From: Calonectria ilicicola
Lineage: Eukaryota; Ascomycota; Sordariomycetes; Hypocreales; Nectriaceae
Assembly (NCBI GenBank): GCA_020809705.1
Contig: CP085835.1
Coordinates: 1,984,001 to 2,048,000 of the forward strand
DNA length: 64,000 bases
Direction of reading: 5' to 3'
The notes under the pieces are model-generated. The model was not told the origin of the DNA. It searched no databases and worked only from the letters and a program-made list of their open reading frames with translations. The position numbers were made by a program, and so were the translations under genes. Each line of letters starts with the position of its first letter. Position 1 is the first letter of the stretch. This document shows positions 10,351 to 20,756 of this stretch, one piece after another.

Positions 10351-12174
10351 ATGACAATGCTGGATCTTTCCAATAGCTTGAGCGGGACCGCTCTCATCAC
10401 GGTCATCACCATTGCCAATGCTTGGTAAGACGTCCTATGTGATTGAGAGCTAGCTGATGCTTATTTGTAGTTCAATGGCATGGTTTGGGTACGACCAAGG
10501 TGTCTTCTCTGGAGTTCTCATCTCGTCCGACTTTAAGAAACATTTCCGAGAAACAAGCAATGCCAACATATCCGGCATCACATCTAGCTGTTTCTCAGTA
10601 CGTGAATTTTAAAATGTCTGAAATTGCCTGCTCACTGTTCCTCAGCTTGGCGCCTTCTTTGGTGCAATTGCCGCTTTTACCGCCGGTGACAAGCTGGGCC
10701 GAAAGAAGACTGTGGCATTAGGCCTCCTGTGCAATGTCATCGGGGCGATTCTGCAAATTGTGTCCTGGCATCTGCCCCAGATGATTATTGGTCGCATAAT
10801 AAACGGATTTGGGATGGGTTTGACATCATCAACTTGCCCAGTCTATCAAGCTGAGTGCTCCTCACCCCGGGTCCGTGGAAAGCTCGTAGTTGTTGGATCG
10901 CTTTCCAATACTGCTGCCTTCTGCCTTGCGAATTGGATGAACTATGGGCTCTATTTTCAAGGGAGTGCACTTCAATGGCGTTCCCCTCTCGGCTTTCAGC
11001 TTATTTTCCCTGTAATTGTCACAGTAGCTCTTCTTTTCGCACCAGAATCTCCGAGATGGCTGTTGCTGAAAGATCGGCATGAAGAAGCTCTTGCCATCAT
11101 CGCACAGTTGGAGGGCAAGAGCAGTACTGAGGACCCAGCAGTTATGGCTCAGTTCTTGTCCATTAGATCTGCTCTGGAGATGGAAAGGAAGGATCGCGTG
11201 CCAATCGGAGACGTACTCCGTTGCCGTGACAAGACTCAAAACCTTCGACGACTTTTACTTTCATGTGGGACACAGTTTATGCAACAATTCAGTGGTGTTA
11301 ACGCTCTCGGGTATTATTTGCCCACTCTGCTACAGCAAAGTGTAGGTCTGAATGAACAAGAGAGTCGCCTATTGACGGGTGTGAATGGGACTGTTTACAT
11401 AGGTGCAGCGTTCTGCTGCCTTTTGATCATTGACCGTTTTGGTCGACGAAAGTATGTCATTTTGCTAAATCTTGTTTACCAATGACGACTAACTGATTAG
11501 GATGATGCTATATGGGTCTGTAACGATGGGAACGTGCTACCTCGTTGCCGCACTTTGTTTAAAGGCCGGCGAGGATCATCCTTCAAGGGAGCGCATTGTA
11601 AGAACCATTCGCGTTTCTCCAAACATCTAACTGACATGAAGATAGATGGGCCGTGTTACAACCGCCATGTTTTTTATGTATTACTTTTTTTATGGAACAA
11701 GCTTTGCCAAAGTTCCATGGGTGTATAACTCGGAAATAAACTCGCTAGGTTGGCGAACCCGAGGAGCAGCAGCCGCCACAGCGACGAATTGGATGGGTGG
11801 ATTCATTGTCACGCAATTCACCAAACTTGGCGTCAATAACCTTCAATGGAAGTTCTACTTGAGTAAGCCCCTAGCATGTTGATCGCCGCCCATTATTTCT
11901 GACATTAGTAGTTTACGTGGTGTTGTGCTGGGCCTATTTCCCCGTCATCTTTTGCCTGTACCCCGAAACATCTCGTCGCACACTCGAGGACATGGATGAG
12001 ATATTTATTCAAAATCCTTCTTTACTTGTTTGCGGAAAGTCTGAGCTGACTCAGCGGGAACGACCGCAGGTCTTTGTGGAGGCAGAAGCGTCTCGAATTG
12101 CAGATGCGGTGAACGCCAAGGGCCAGCGCGAAATGATGGAAGACGCTAGGGCTACTCATCATGAGAGAGTTTAA
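10351..12174 (+). CDS. MFS sugar porter (fungal hexose/quinate transporter type)
   Basis: Six exons (10351-10424, 10471-10597, 10646-11451, 11501-11597, 11646-11862, 11909-12174) give 528 aa, usual for a 12-TM sugar porter. All five introns are 46-49 nt, which splits the open frames badly. Signatures: FGYDQGVFSG in TM1, DKLGRKK after TM2, IGRIINGFGMG followed by PVYQAECS in the first half, DRFGRRK in the second half, and PETSRRTLEDMDEIF after the last TM, the fungal form of the PETKG motif. It is a plasma-membrane, probably proton-coupled, importer. Being divergent from the reductase and close to the dehydratase and aldolase homologue, it probably brings in the sugar or sugar acid the cluster degrades. 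Confidence 0.92.
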
Positions 12175-13522
12175 CATAACCAACTTCTAAAGTATAGAAT
12201 TTAAGATAAATGCTATAAGATCTTCAACAGGTTGATAAGGATCGGTGTAGGGTATGCATTAGACTCTGAAATGGAAGAGAGACTTTGATATCCAACCCTT
12301 ACGCCGTGCATTTCTTGTACCAATCATAGTCAATATACAAATTGATATTCCACCTCTTTAAAATCAGAAGCACACCTCAAAAAGCTGCATCTGGATACAC
12401 GGCAAGAACATGATTTGAGCGTTGTCCTTGGAATACTGATGCTTGTTAGCGGGCCCGTTGACAACGATTGGGCATCAGAAGGCTGGCATAATGGGGCTAA
12501 AACATATGTGCTGTTCCTCTACAGAGACAAATGCTATGGCAAGCCCACTTCGGCAACTTCCCTCCCTCCAAACAAGAGAGACCTCCACCAGAACATCTGA
12601 GACAACAGCTGAGTCGCGTGCCAAGATAATATGAGTCGGAGCTTTTGCCACAGGTGACTTCCTTTCCTTTTTCCAAGCCAATACACTGGCAGAGTGCAGC
12701 CACGAAACTTTCCTGTCCAATCTTGTGTGGTTTTGCCTTCGGACCCTCCGTTCCGTCCCTTTCGTTTCTTTTGACTCCCACGGCGCTCTCTGACCTTGAA
12801 ACACCCGGGGAAATTAAAAGATAGCCAGCGACCTTTAGCGAACAGCCAAACTCCTCTAATCAAGACATTGGCTGAACGATTGTTGTCTTGCAGAGTGGCC
12901 CGCTCATCGTTCGCAAAAAGAGGCATTTAGTAGATGTGAGGTTTGCAAATCGGTGCCGGTGATCCGTTTCTGACAAATAGCGCTTTGACCGCTCGATAAA
13001 TATTTAGTTTGGCAATAAGCAATATGGGTTCACTGTATTAAGTCCGAAAACCGGTTGCTTTTTGGAATACAAACTATTGATTGGCGCAAATGCGACATGT
13101 CTTAGGTAAATGCATTGGGCTGAAGTCTCGACGTCATTCAGGGAAGTTCGGTCAATAATCGGCCTGCTGCAGCAACTTCGGCGGATCTGAATCGGTCGGG
13201 TGTCGCCGCGCACCCAATTGAAGCGTGGTGTTTCACGGCCAGACCGCTGATCTTCCCATACCAAGAATCAAGCGCAGCGATTCAAACCCCGATTCCTTGT
13301 CGCTTTGACAGCCGAATCCATGGCTTTGCTTTCTCTGATGGCAAATGTCTAAGAAAATTTTCACCGTAATCGTGCTTGCGATATGCCAAAAGCTGCCAAA
13401 AGCCCACGAGTCCCTTGCATTTTTACCAAAGCTACGTCTCTCACGAGCTATTTAATATTCTAATTTTACCTCTCGTTGATATTTTTCATTACTCGCGGCA
13501 CATTTTGGTACCGATCGTCATC
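12175..13522. other. Intergenic region after the transporter
   Basis: It contains the transporter 3' end and the promoter of the membrane protein at 13523. The longest open frames lie on the minus strand around 12475-12926; they are Arg/Lys-rich with no domain and overlap one another in two frames. I see no supported gene, RNA or repeat. Confidence 0.4.
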
Positions 13523-14464
13523 ATGCCAGAATCAAGGACAAATCTTGGGCCTCTCACAACCCGATTCAAGGTGCCAGAGAGCTGTCAGACAGTTATTCCA
13601 CGGTGCTCGACCTGTTCAGTTGGCTTGCAAGCTCAAACTTGTGACGACAATGGATCCAACACACAGGGTGCCCAGGACGATCCAGATTGCTGGCCGGAAC
13701 GGGACAGCTCCACTGTTTCGACAAAGGCGACATTGAGTGGCTGGGGGTTCTATTCACCTGGTATATCATGCCCCATTGGCTATGCCACCTCGTGTTCCGC
13801 GACGGCGAGTGTAGATGGAGGGTTTCCTTTTCAGTTCCCGCTTACAAAAGGGGAGACGGCAGTTGGATGCTGCCCATCGTGAGTACTAACCAGTTTGTGG
13901 AAAACCTAAAGCATCATGATCTAACTTGTACACAGCGGCTATCAGTGCCAAAGCAATGGTGGAGGTTCATTAGGCCAGGCATGCTATAGCATTGCAACGG
14001 ATATATCCTTTACAACCGCCAGCTGCAATTCAGGCAAAAACGATGACGTTGGAGTTTTGAAAATGCCCACGACAATCACAGCGACGGCTTCGGGCCAGGC
14101 AACCGAGTTGGCCATGAACAAATTCACCATTTATGCGCCACTCTATCAACTCAACTTCCAACAAACGGACTTGTCATCTTCCCCGACCGAGACGTCCGAC
14201 AGCAGCTCAAATGGCCCTACCTCATCAAGCGGAGCTCTATCAACTGGCGTCAGAGCTGGAATAGGAGCTTGCGTGGGTGGTATTGCTCTTAGCATCTTGG
14301 CAGTTTCGTTTTTCCTTTTGTATAGGCGTAAGAAGAAGCACGGTGCTTTTGTACCACCCAACCCAGAAGATTTTGCAAAGCCCGAGAATCAAGTGAAACC
14401 CGGGGAAACATCAAAAAAGTCCACGAAGTCTAAAACACCCGCACAACCTGAGACACTGGCGTGA
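13523..14464 (+). CDS. Single-pass membrane protein with Cys-rich ectodomain and Ser-rich stalk
   Basis: Two exons (13523-13878 and 13936-14464) give 294 aa. The intron 13879-13935 begins GTGAGT and ends ACACAG, joining CCPS to GYQCQSNGGG. The ectodomain begins LGPLTTRFKVPESC and contains GWGFYSPGISCPIGYATSC and GCCPSGYQC, a Cys-rich pattern common in ascomycete surface proteins of unknown function. A Ser/Thr-rich stalk (about 200-225) leads into one TM helix (GIGACVGGIALSILAVSFFL) followed by a basic stop-transfer RRKKKH and a Lys/Pro-rich cytoplasmic tail. No classical N-terminal signal peptide is evident from this ATG; an in-frame upstream ATG exists at 13376. It is probably a plasma-membrane wall-sensor-like protein, by architecture only. 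Confidence 0.75.
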
Positions 14465-15050
14465 GAAAAAGGCTGTTTTCCTTGGGATTAATAATACTGT
14501 AACATATTTCTTAATAACCCTTTCCATAGTACATGAATAATACCTGAACGTGCATTCTCAGCACACTTGGGCAACTACTCAAGCCCTCTCCACTTCGGGT
14601 GATTGTACAAAGTAGTGCGAATTAGCTGACTGGAACACTCTGACGCCACCCCTTTGATATTTCAAAGAAGCAGCCCAATTTTGTCCCAAGTACTCGAGCA
14701 AATGTTCTGTCATTCTTGATTCCAAGAAATTGATGAATCCTTCATCGCCGACAATCAGTGGGTGGCCAAGTACTTTGATCAAGTACTTTGATTCAGCTGA
14801 ATACTAACTTGTGCTCGCCGAACACCGTTCTAGTGCTTGACTGCAATTTTAGCACTCACGTGGCACCTCCAAAAAAGCACGGCCCACCTCCGATCGTGAG
14901 TGGACTGAATTGCAAGACGAGATGAATGGGAAGGATCCGACATGTGCTGAACAAAAAGGAACGGCTTTGGTATTCTTCAACGCAAATAGGAAAAATAGCG
15001 AGACCGATTTCATGTTTTCATTGAATAAATTATGAATGTGATAAATTGAC
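14465..15050. other. Intergenic region between membrane protein and aldoxime dehydratase
   Basis: Holds the 3' ends of two convergent genes. A 67-codon minus-strand frame (14782-14579) has a protein-like look but no recognisable domain and no partner exons, so I do not call it. Nothing else is seen. Confidence 0.4.
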
Positions 15051-16091
15051 TCACGCTTCCTTTACCTTAACACTATGATCATATTCAAGACCCTCACTGC
15101 CCTCATAAGCCATGAATCCTGTACCCTCCATGCAACCCACATATTCTGCCTCCATTTCATTTCCTTTCAAGATGCTCGTCTCGACCCATAGTGTCAAAAG
15201 CCCCTTCTCCATCGGCCCAGCTGGGCAATATGATTGCATAAAACTTTCTCGAAGCTTGACGTGTCCCTTGTTAGCTCGTCCAATCTTTTCCATGTACCTA
15301 AAGTCTAGGAAATGGAATAATTGGATTTTGCGGTTAAAGTTGAGCGCTTGCGGCTCGGCAGATCGATATTGCCCCGAGGGCTTTGAATAACATATCCTTG
15401 CATCTAGGATCCCCGCAGATGGCCCTGCATCTTCCAAATGCTTCATCCATGTTGTAACTAGTCCGTCAAATTTGTCAAACCAGTGGGATTTCTCCTCGGG
15501 AGAAATGGCAGAGTGATCCTGGCCTTCAACGACGAAACATAAATTGTCGGGGAACTTGACGACCTTTGTTCGTCCCAAGCGAATAGAGTCACTTAAGCCC
15601 TCTTTCTTTTCCGGCATGGATTTCAATGGTGTCTGCAGTCGCTCTTGAGGGGTTGCCTCTCTGATTCGATCTCGATAACAACCCCAGTAACCTGAATGTT
15701 CTTTGTAGGGGACCAGCTTCGCAACCGAGGCCGTGCCGTTGGGGGCGGTTGAATTTGACCCAAATTGGGTTCTTCGACCTGGAACAGCCATGACCTCTCG
15801 CCACATACCAGCATCGTCAGGCAGGGAAGTCCAGAAGTCCACAGTGGCTGGGCTCAACCACCAGTCGTAGAATGCAGCTTTTGAGGGCCAGTATGCGAGC
15901 CATATAAGGGAGCGATGGCTTTCTGGGCCATCTTGATTTAGTTGTTCGATAGAGGCTGCGTGGGCGCTAATCAGCTTGTGAAAACTTTCGGCCAAAGATA
16001 GTTGGGGCTCGGCGAGGTCATCGCCACGGTACTGAAGGCCAAAAACTGAATATACAAATTGAGCGTTATCCTCAATGTCAACACCCCACAT
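15051..16091 (-). CDS. Phenylacetaldoxime dehydratase-like haem protein (aldoxime dehydratase)
   Basis: One exon, 346 aa, close to the length of fungal aldoxime dehydratases. Family blocks are visible: FGLQYRG near the N terminus, LIWLAYWPS and FWTSLPDDAGMWRE, PYKEHSGYWGCYRDR, VKFPDNLCFVVEGQDHS, and near the C terminus EKIGRANKGHVKLRESFM followed by EYVGCMEGTGFM. The histidine in KGHVKL is a candidate haem ligand. The enzyme dehydrates aldoximes (R-CH=NOH) to nitriles at a ferrous haem in the cytosol. It is divergent from a Zn2Cys6 regulator, with a nitrilase beyond it, so its product has an obvious next enzyme. Upstream minus-strand sequence contains a longer ATG frame that stops before this start, so I keep the start at 16091. 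Confidence 0.88.
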   Translation of the reverse strand: MWGVDIEDNAQFVYSVFGLQYRGDDLAEPQLSLAESFHKLISAHAASIEQLNQDGPESHRSLIWLAYWPSKAAFYDWWLSPATVDFWTSLPDDAGMWREVMAVPGRRTQFGSNSTAPNGTASVAKLVPYKEHSGYWGCYRDRIREATPQERLQTPLKSMPEKKEGLSDSIRLGRTKVVKFPDNLCFVVEGQDHSAISPEEKSHWFDKFDGLVTTWMKHLEDAGPSAGILDARICYSKPSGQYRSAEPQALNFNRKIQLFHFLDFRYMEKIGRANKGHVKLRESFMQSYCPAGPMEKGLLTLWVETSILKGNEMEAEYVGCMEGTGFMAYEGSEGLEYDHSVKVKEA

Positions 16092-16550
16092 TTTGGGCTA
16101 TTTTAAATCCGATAGAATGTTGGATTTGAAGCTTCTGGAGGATACAATTCTAAATCCTTTCGGGGAATCCATTTTCTGACGATGATCTTGGAGATTTTTA
16201 TAGATTTTCTCAATACCATCAATGCTACAATACCAACCCATCCAGTCTGTATTTCCCTTCAGAATGACGATAGTGCGAAACTTTCAGCTTGCGGAGGTCA
16301 GGCGCCCGCACTGATATGATGACCATAACGGAATCGTAGACTGGCGGAATCTTGGATTCAAGGTTCGGAATCAGAGTTCGCCTTGATACTAGAGGCAGAC
16401 TAATACTGACCGTCTCCACCCCCGCGATAAGCTCGAGCCGCACTTATTCCTTTTCGAGGCGGCGGGAGTCTCGACCCCGCAGAGTATGAATACGTCACTT
16501 GGGCGGATGTGTCTGCTCCGCAACCTACTCCTTCAAATGCCCCTCAAGCC
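16092..16550. promoter_or_regulatory. Divergent promoter of aldoxime dehydratase and regulator, with three CGGAATC half-sites
   Basis: The 459-bp spacer between the dehydratase (minus) and the regulator (plus) has three direct copies of CGGAATC at 16329-16335, 16345-16351 and 16366-16372, spaced 16 and 21 bp. CGG-containing half-sites are what Zn2Cys6 proteins bind. The same CGGAAT half-site forms a palindrome upstream of the nitrilase, so these are good candidates for pathway-specific operators. Confidence 0.55.
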
Positions 16551-18792
16551 ATGTCCAAGCCAGTCAGTTTCGCCTGCGAACGATGCAGGTCGGGCAAACG
16601 CAAGGTGGGTCACTCTTTGGACTGTTGTTGGCGTCACGCGACACACCACGCAGCCTGTTCCATTTCAAGCTAGCAGCATGCTAATGTTATCCAAAGTGCG
16701 ACGCTCAGAAGCCCGTGTGTTCGTTGTGCAAGCGGCAGAACCGGGAATGCGTCTATGTTGAAAGCCGACCACGAAAGTATGTTATTCCACCCCGAAAAAA
16801 AAATAGATGAGAAACTGACATTGATTGGAAGACGGAAATACTGGGACGAAGATTACGTGAAAGCCCTCGAAGCACAAGTTCAATCGCTGTTGTCCATCCT
16901 TAATCGAGAGGGCGGGACCTCTGCGCCTCATTTGCCAGATGACATAGGGAACCAACTCCTTCCCGAGCCTGCAGGAGACCCCTGCACCGACAATGCAAGC
17001 CAGACCCTGGAGGATCTAAGCTTCCCAGACGTGCATGATGCTACTTCAAGCACGGCCAAAAGCGAGAACCCGAAACGCGGGGAAGGCGAGGAGAGATCTA
17101 ACCAGGCCATGGAGGAGCTCTGTGTTATGCTTTGGAGAACCAACGTTGGAGATGGCGTCACCATCATCAACGACAAGGACACTGGATCCCAATACTCACT
17201 AGGACCATCCCGCGACTCCTCTCTCTCCACTACGGTTGTAACTCCACCAGATGCGGTCCTTGCCTACTGTCAAAACACGGAATTGATCCATGAATTTGCA
17301 TCGTTGTTCCTTGACAACATTAATAGTGAGCATCAATTCACACCTTACACCTCAACCGAATTTTTGGCAGGATACCCGTTTCAGCGTATTGAAGATGTTT
17401 TTCTGCATTCTGCAATCATTGCCACCGGAGCAACCTTTTCTACTCGAAGTGATGCAGCTAAGATCGGAGATACTTTCGCTGAGTTTGCTGAGAGCCTAGT
17501 GTTCTCATGTTGTCGTCAGGCACCGTCCGTTAAGGTTATCCAAGGATTATCAATGTCGTCTTGGAGATCATTGGCCTTGGGTAGAGACCACTTTGGATGG
17601 ACGTTTATCTCCATGGCTGCAGGAATGTGCGTGCATTTGCGACTTCATGTCCTTGCACTTCAAGAATGCGACTCCCGTCAACTGCAAGCGAGTGAACAGG
17701 ATATTCGCACCTTTTGGATGTTTTATATCATCGATCGCACGGCCATTTCCATCTTGGGTCGTAATTGCGCTCTGCCTTGGCGAAGGGTCAATGTCCCACA
17801 ATTTGACTCTACCTTCACATCCGACACTGCAGACCTAGCGCAATTGTCATTTGCGGCGCAGTGCCAACTGTGGTACCTGCATGATAAACACATGGATCAA
17901 GTGTAAGAATATTTTGAGATTGAGATATTCAAATAACTCGTGCTAACTAATTTCTAGATTCTCGAACAGCTTCAGCACACTTTCAGTATCACAACAAGTG
18001 CAATTATTGATCAGCAGTCAAGATGCACTCAACGGTTTCTTTCGCTCAAGAGATCATCGCCTTCATTTGTCGGGCGACAATACTCCGAAAGCAGTTCTAC
18101 TATTTCACCTCGCGTATCAGATGACGATTTTAATTACAATGCCACCTTTTCTCCAGGTATTCGCTTCACTGACCAGCACAGATACTGGGATGGCGTCATT
18201 GGGATCAAACTCTGAATACATGCTTTTGGTTTTGCAATCTCTCACAAACGCCGCAACATCGACAGTACGTCTAATTAGGCTGTACAAAAAGTCATCGGGG
18301 TTTCAAACACCTCCAAACCCAGTTATCATCCATCATTTACTCAGTTCTGCCATTGTGCATCTCATGAATGCGACAAGCAAAACCGCGAATCTGCGCAGCC
18401 AAAGTGGCTATTTTGTTCGACAGTGCCTGGAGCTCCTGCAGGAATTACAATTCGCTTGGCCGAATCGCGCGCAGCGAAGCATAAAAATTATCCAGGTACT
18501 GGCGCAGCGCTGGGGAGTGACGGCGTCGCTTCCACTTGACCTAAGCTACAGGGTTGAAATCAATGATTCGGAGAACTTGATCAACCCCCAAAATGGGACA
18601 AATTTTGAGCAACAGCAAGTTCATTGGGCGACAGAATCTGCCCCAGATTTAAGTTTGAATCTGCCTTCAGTCGCGGATCTACGAGGATTTTATATGCCCG
18701 ATATGACAGGAAATAGTTTACAACCTCAGCTTGACATGCTCGGAATGTTTGGGGGATTGGCTAATTGCGAAGATTTCTCATGGTTATCATAA
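16551..18792 (+). CDS. Zn2Cys6 fungal transcription factor of the aldoxime-nitrile cluster
   Basis: Four exons (16551-16604, 16697-16776, 16832-17902, 17958-18792) give 679 aa. The first intron (92 nt) falls inside the zinc cluster; splicing gives Cys 9, 12, 19, 26, 29 and 36 (ACERCRSGKRKCD, then PVCSLC). The second intron joins RPRK to RKYWDEDYVKALEAQ, a linker and dimerisation region with heptad leucines (about 50-68). A fungal-specific transcription factor domain follows, with the usual segment DIRTFWMFYIIDRTAISIL. The gene starts head to head with the aldoxime dehydratase and lies upstream of the nitrilase on the same strand. It probably controls both, an inference supported by shared CGGAAT sites in both promoters. 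Confidence 0.9.
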
Positions 18793-19422
18793 AAAATTGA
18801 CCATGTTCTATACTGTATAATATAGGTTACAAATTCTTCACGATAGTGCTATTTAAAAATGATAGATTGACGATAAGCTTCATCTGAAAACCTTTGTAAA
18901 TTGCCTGCAATGCGGCTTTTATACCATCTGAACATGCTCGATCCGGGTAACAAATATCCATGATAACGGCTTCTGACGGTGGCCATGTGGGAATTAGCCC
19001 ATTGTACCACGTGGAAAGACGGAATCAACGCAGACCTAACTTTGATGGTATCCAATCATAGCACGAGGGTGGTCAGAGAACACAGCGATTGGATTCATCG
19101 TATCAGCTTACAGTGGTACTGATAACCAAGAAACCGGGGTCTGATAAGAAACCAAGCAATAATTGAGAGTGTTACTGGTGGCTTAGCGCTGATAAGCGGA
19201 AGATAAACGGAATTGGGGATTCCGCATGCGCTATCAGTGCGGAGGTCACACGTCCGCCCCCGCAATCAACGAACCTATGCGCCACGATGGCGACGAACCT
19301 AATTAGAGTCGATGCAGCACGTGGTGAAATATAAAAGACACCCGGAATATGCTGTACAAAGATCACAATCATCAGTAATTAAGCAGCTCTTTCATCTACC
19401 ATCCTACTCTCATACCATCATT
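18793..19422. promoter_or_regulatory. Nitrilase promoter with CGGAAT-N5-ATTCCG palindrome
   Basis: At 19208-19224 the sequence CGGAATTGGGGATTCCG is a perfect inverted repeat with 6-bp arms and a 5-bp spacer, about 200 bp upstream of the nitrilase ATG. Its arms match the CGGAATC half-sites in the dehydratase/regulator promoter. A further CGGAAT occurs near 19341. A TATA-like ATATAAAAG lies near 19328-19336. This is the best regulatory candidate in the window. Confidence 0.6.
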
Positions 19423-20526
19423 ATGTCTAGCCAAATCGTCCGAGCCGCAGTAACCCAGGCCGAGCCAGCTTGGGCTGATCTACCTGGAGCTGTTGCCAAA
19501 ACATGCAAACTTATTGAAGAGGCTGCATCCAACGGCGCTAAGATTGTTGCTTTCCCGGAAGTATGGATTCCCGGCTACCCCTGCTGGATCTGGTATGTGG
19601 CATGCAGTCTGTTTTGAAACAACCTTGTTTACCCTTGGCTAATCCATTAGCAGGTCACGACTCATCGACTTTGACCTGAATGTCAAGTACATTAAGAATT
19701 CCATGGGTGTGGACTCACCCGAAATGAAGAAGATCCAGGCATGTGCTCGCGAGAACAACATTGCGGTGTCATTGGGCTTCTCTGAGAACGACAACAACTC
19801 ACTGTTCATCTCACAAGCCCTCATTGGACCTGATGGCGAAATCAAGGTTCACCGCCGCAAAATGAAGCCCACTCATATGGAAAGAACAGTTTTTGGTGAC
19901 GCATCTGGAGAGTGCTTGAAGAGTGTCGCTCAGCTTCCCTTTGCGCGAGTAGGATCGCTGGCATGTTGGGAACACATCCAGCCATTGCTCAAGTACAACA
20001 CTATTGCTCAAAAGGAGGAAATCCATGTTGCTGCTTGGCCAAGCGTGACACCCCATACTGGTGGACCGGATCTATGGTCCATGAGCGCTGAAGGTAAATT
20101 TCCCCCCTACCCTGAACAAGAACGTTGTTATACTAACTCATCCGAGGCTGCCAAAATCTCTCGCGTACATATGCTATCGAGTCTGGAGCATTTGTTTTAC
20201 ACAGCACCGCCTTGATCACTGAAAAGGGCATTGAGGCTCTAGGAACAGCTGGTGGTGCGTTGATGTCGTCTCCAGGTGGTGGTAGCTCCGCCATTTTTGG
20301 ACCTGATGGTCGCAGATTGACTGAGCCAGTCGACCCGACCACCGAGAAGATTCTCTATGCAGACCTTGATATGGATCAAATCCTAAAGGTTAGAATGTTT
20401 GCGGACTGTACCGGACATTATAGTAGACCGGATTTGCTGTGGCTCGGAGCGGACAAGGATGTTAAGTCTCTGGTGCGGGCTGGGAATGAAACAGTGCCGG
20501 AGGCACCAGAGACAGAAACCGCCTGA
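19423..20526 (+). CDS. Nitrilase (C-N hydrolase family, nitrilase/cyanide hydratase branch)
   Basis: Three exons (19423-19592, 19654-20093, 20147-20526) give 329 aa. The catalytic triad is visible: Glu46 in [11 protein letters not shown], Lys126 in [16 protein letters not shown], and Cys161 in [11 protein letters not shown]. For intron 1 I chose the acceptor CAG at 19651-19653 rather than the TAG three bases earlier, because it yields [12 protein letters not shown] as in fungal homologues. The enzyme hydrolyses nitriles to carboxylic acids and ammonia (some relatives give amides or act on cyanide) in the cytosol. Beside an aldoxime dehydratase it would complete an aldoxime to nitrile to acid route. 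Arylaceto-nitriles are plausible substrates but are not proven by sequence. Confidence 0.92.
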
Positions 20527-20756
20527 GTTTTCATACGGAGTCCAACTTGTTAAATAGTATATTAATTAATTGATACCTCAAATGATTCTTCCATAAAAGG
20601 ATTACGGGTCTGATATTGTGATATCTGCTTACAGTCATTTGGCCTTCCTTTTTATGATGAAGCATTTCTCCTCTTCCCTTTACCAAATTCACTTTATAGG
20701 CTCTGAGAACCAAGTAATCGCTCTTTCGTCATTTAGAAATCGCTATTGTCTAGCAA

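Noticed and set aside
12475..12926. Overlapping minus-strand frames of 94-130 codons
   Set aside because: Arg/Lys-rich without motif, open in more than one frame, in a region expected to be promoter.
14579..14782. Short minus-strand frame with protein-like sequence
   Set aside because: 67 codons, no recognisable family and no exons to join; it may be a relic but cannot be supported.
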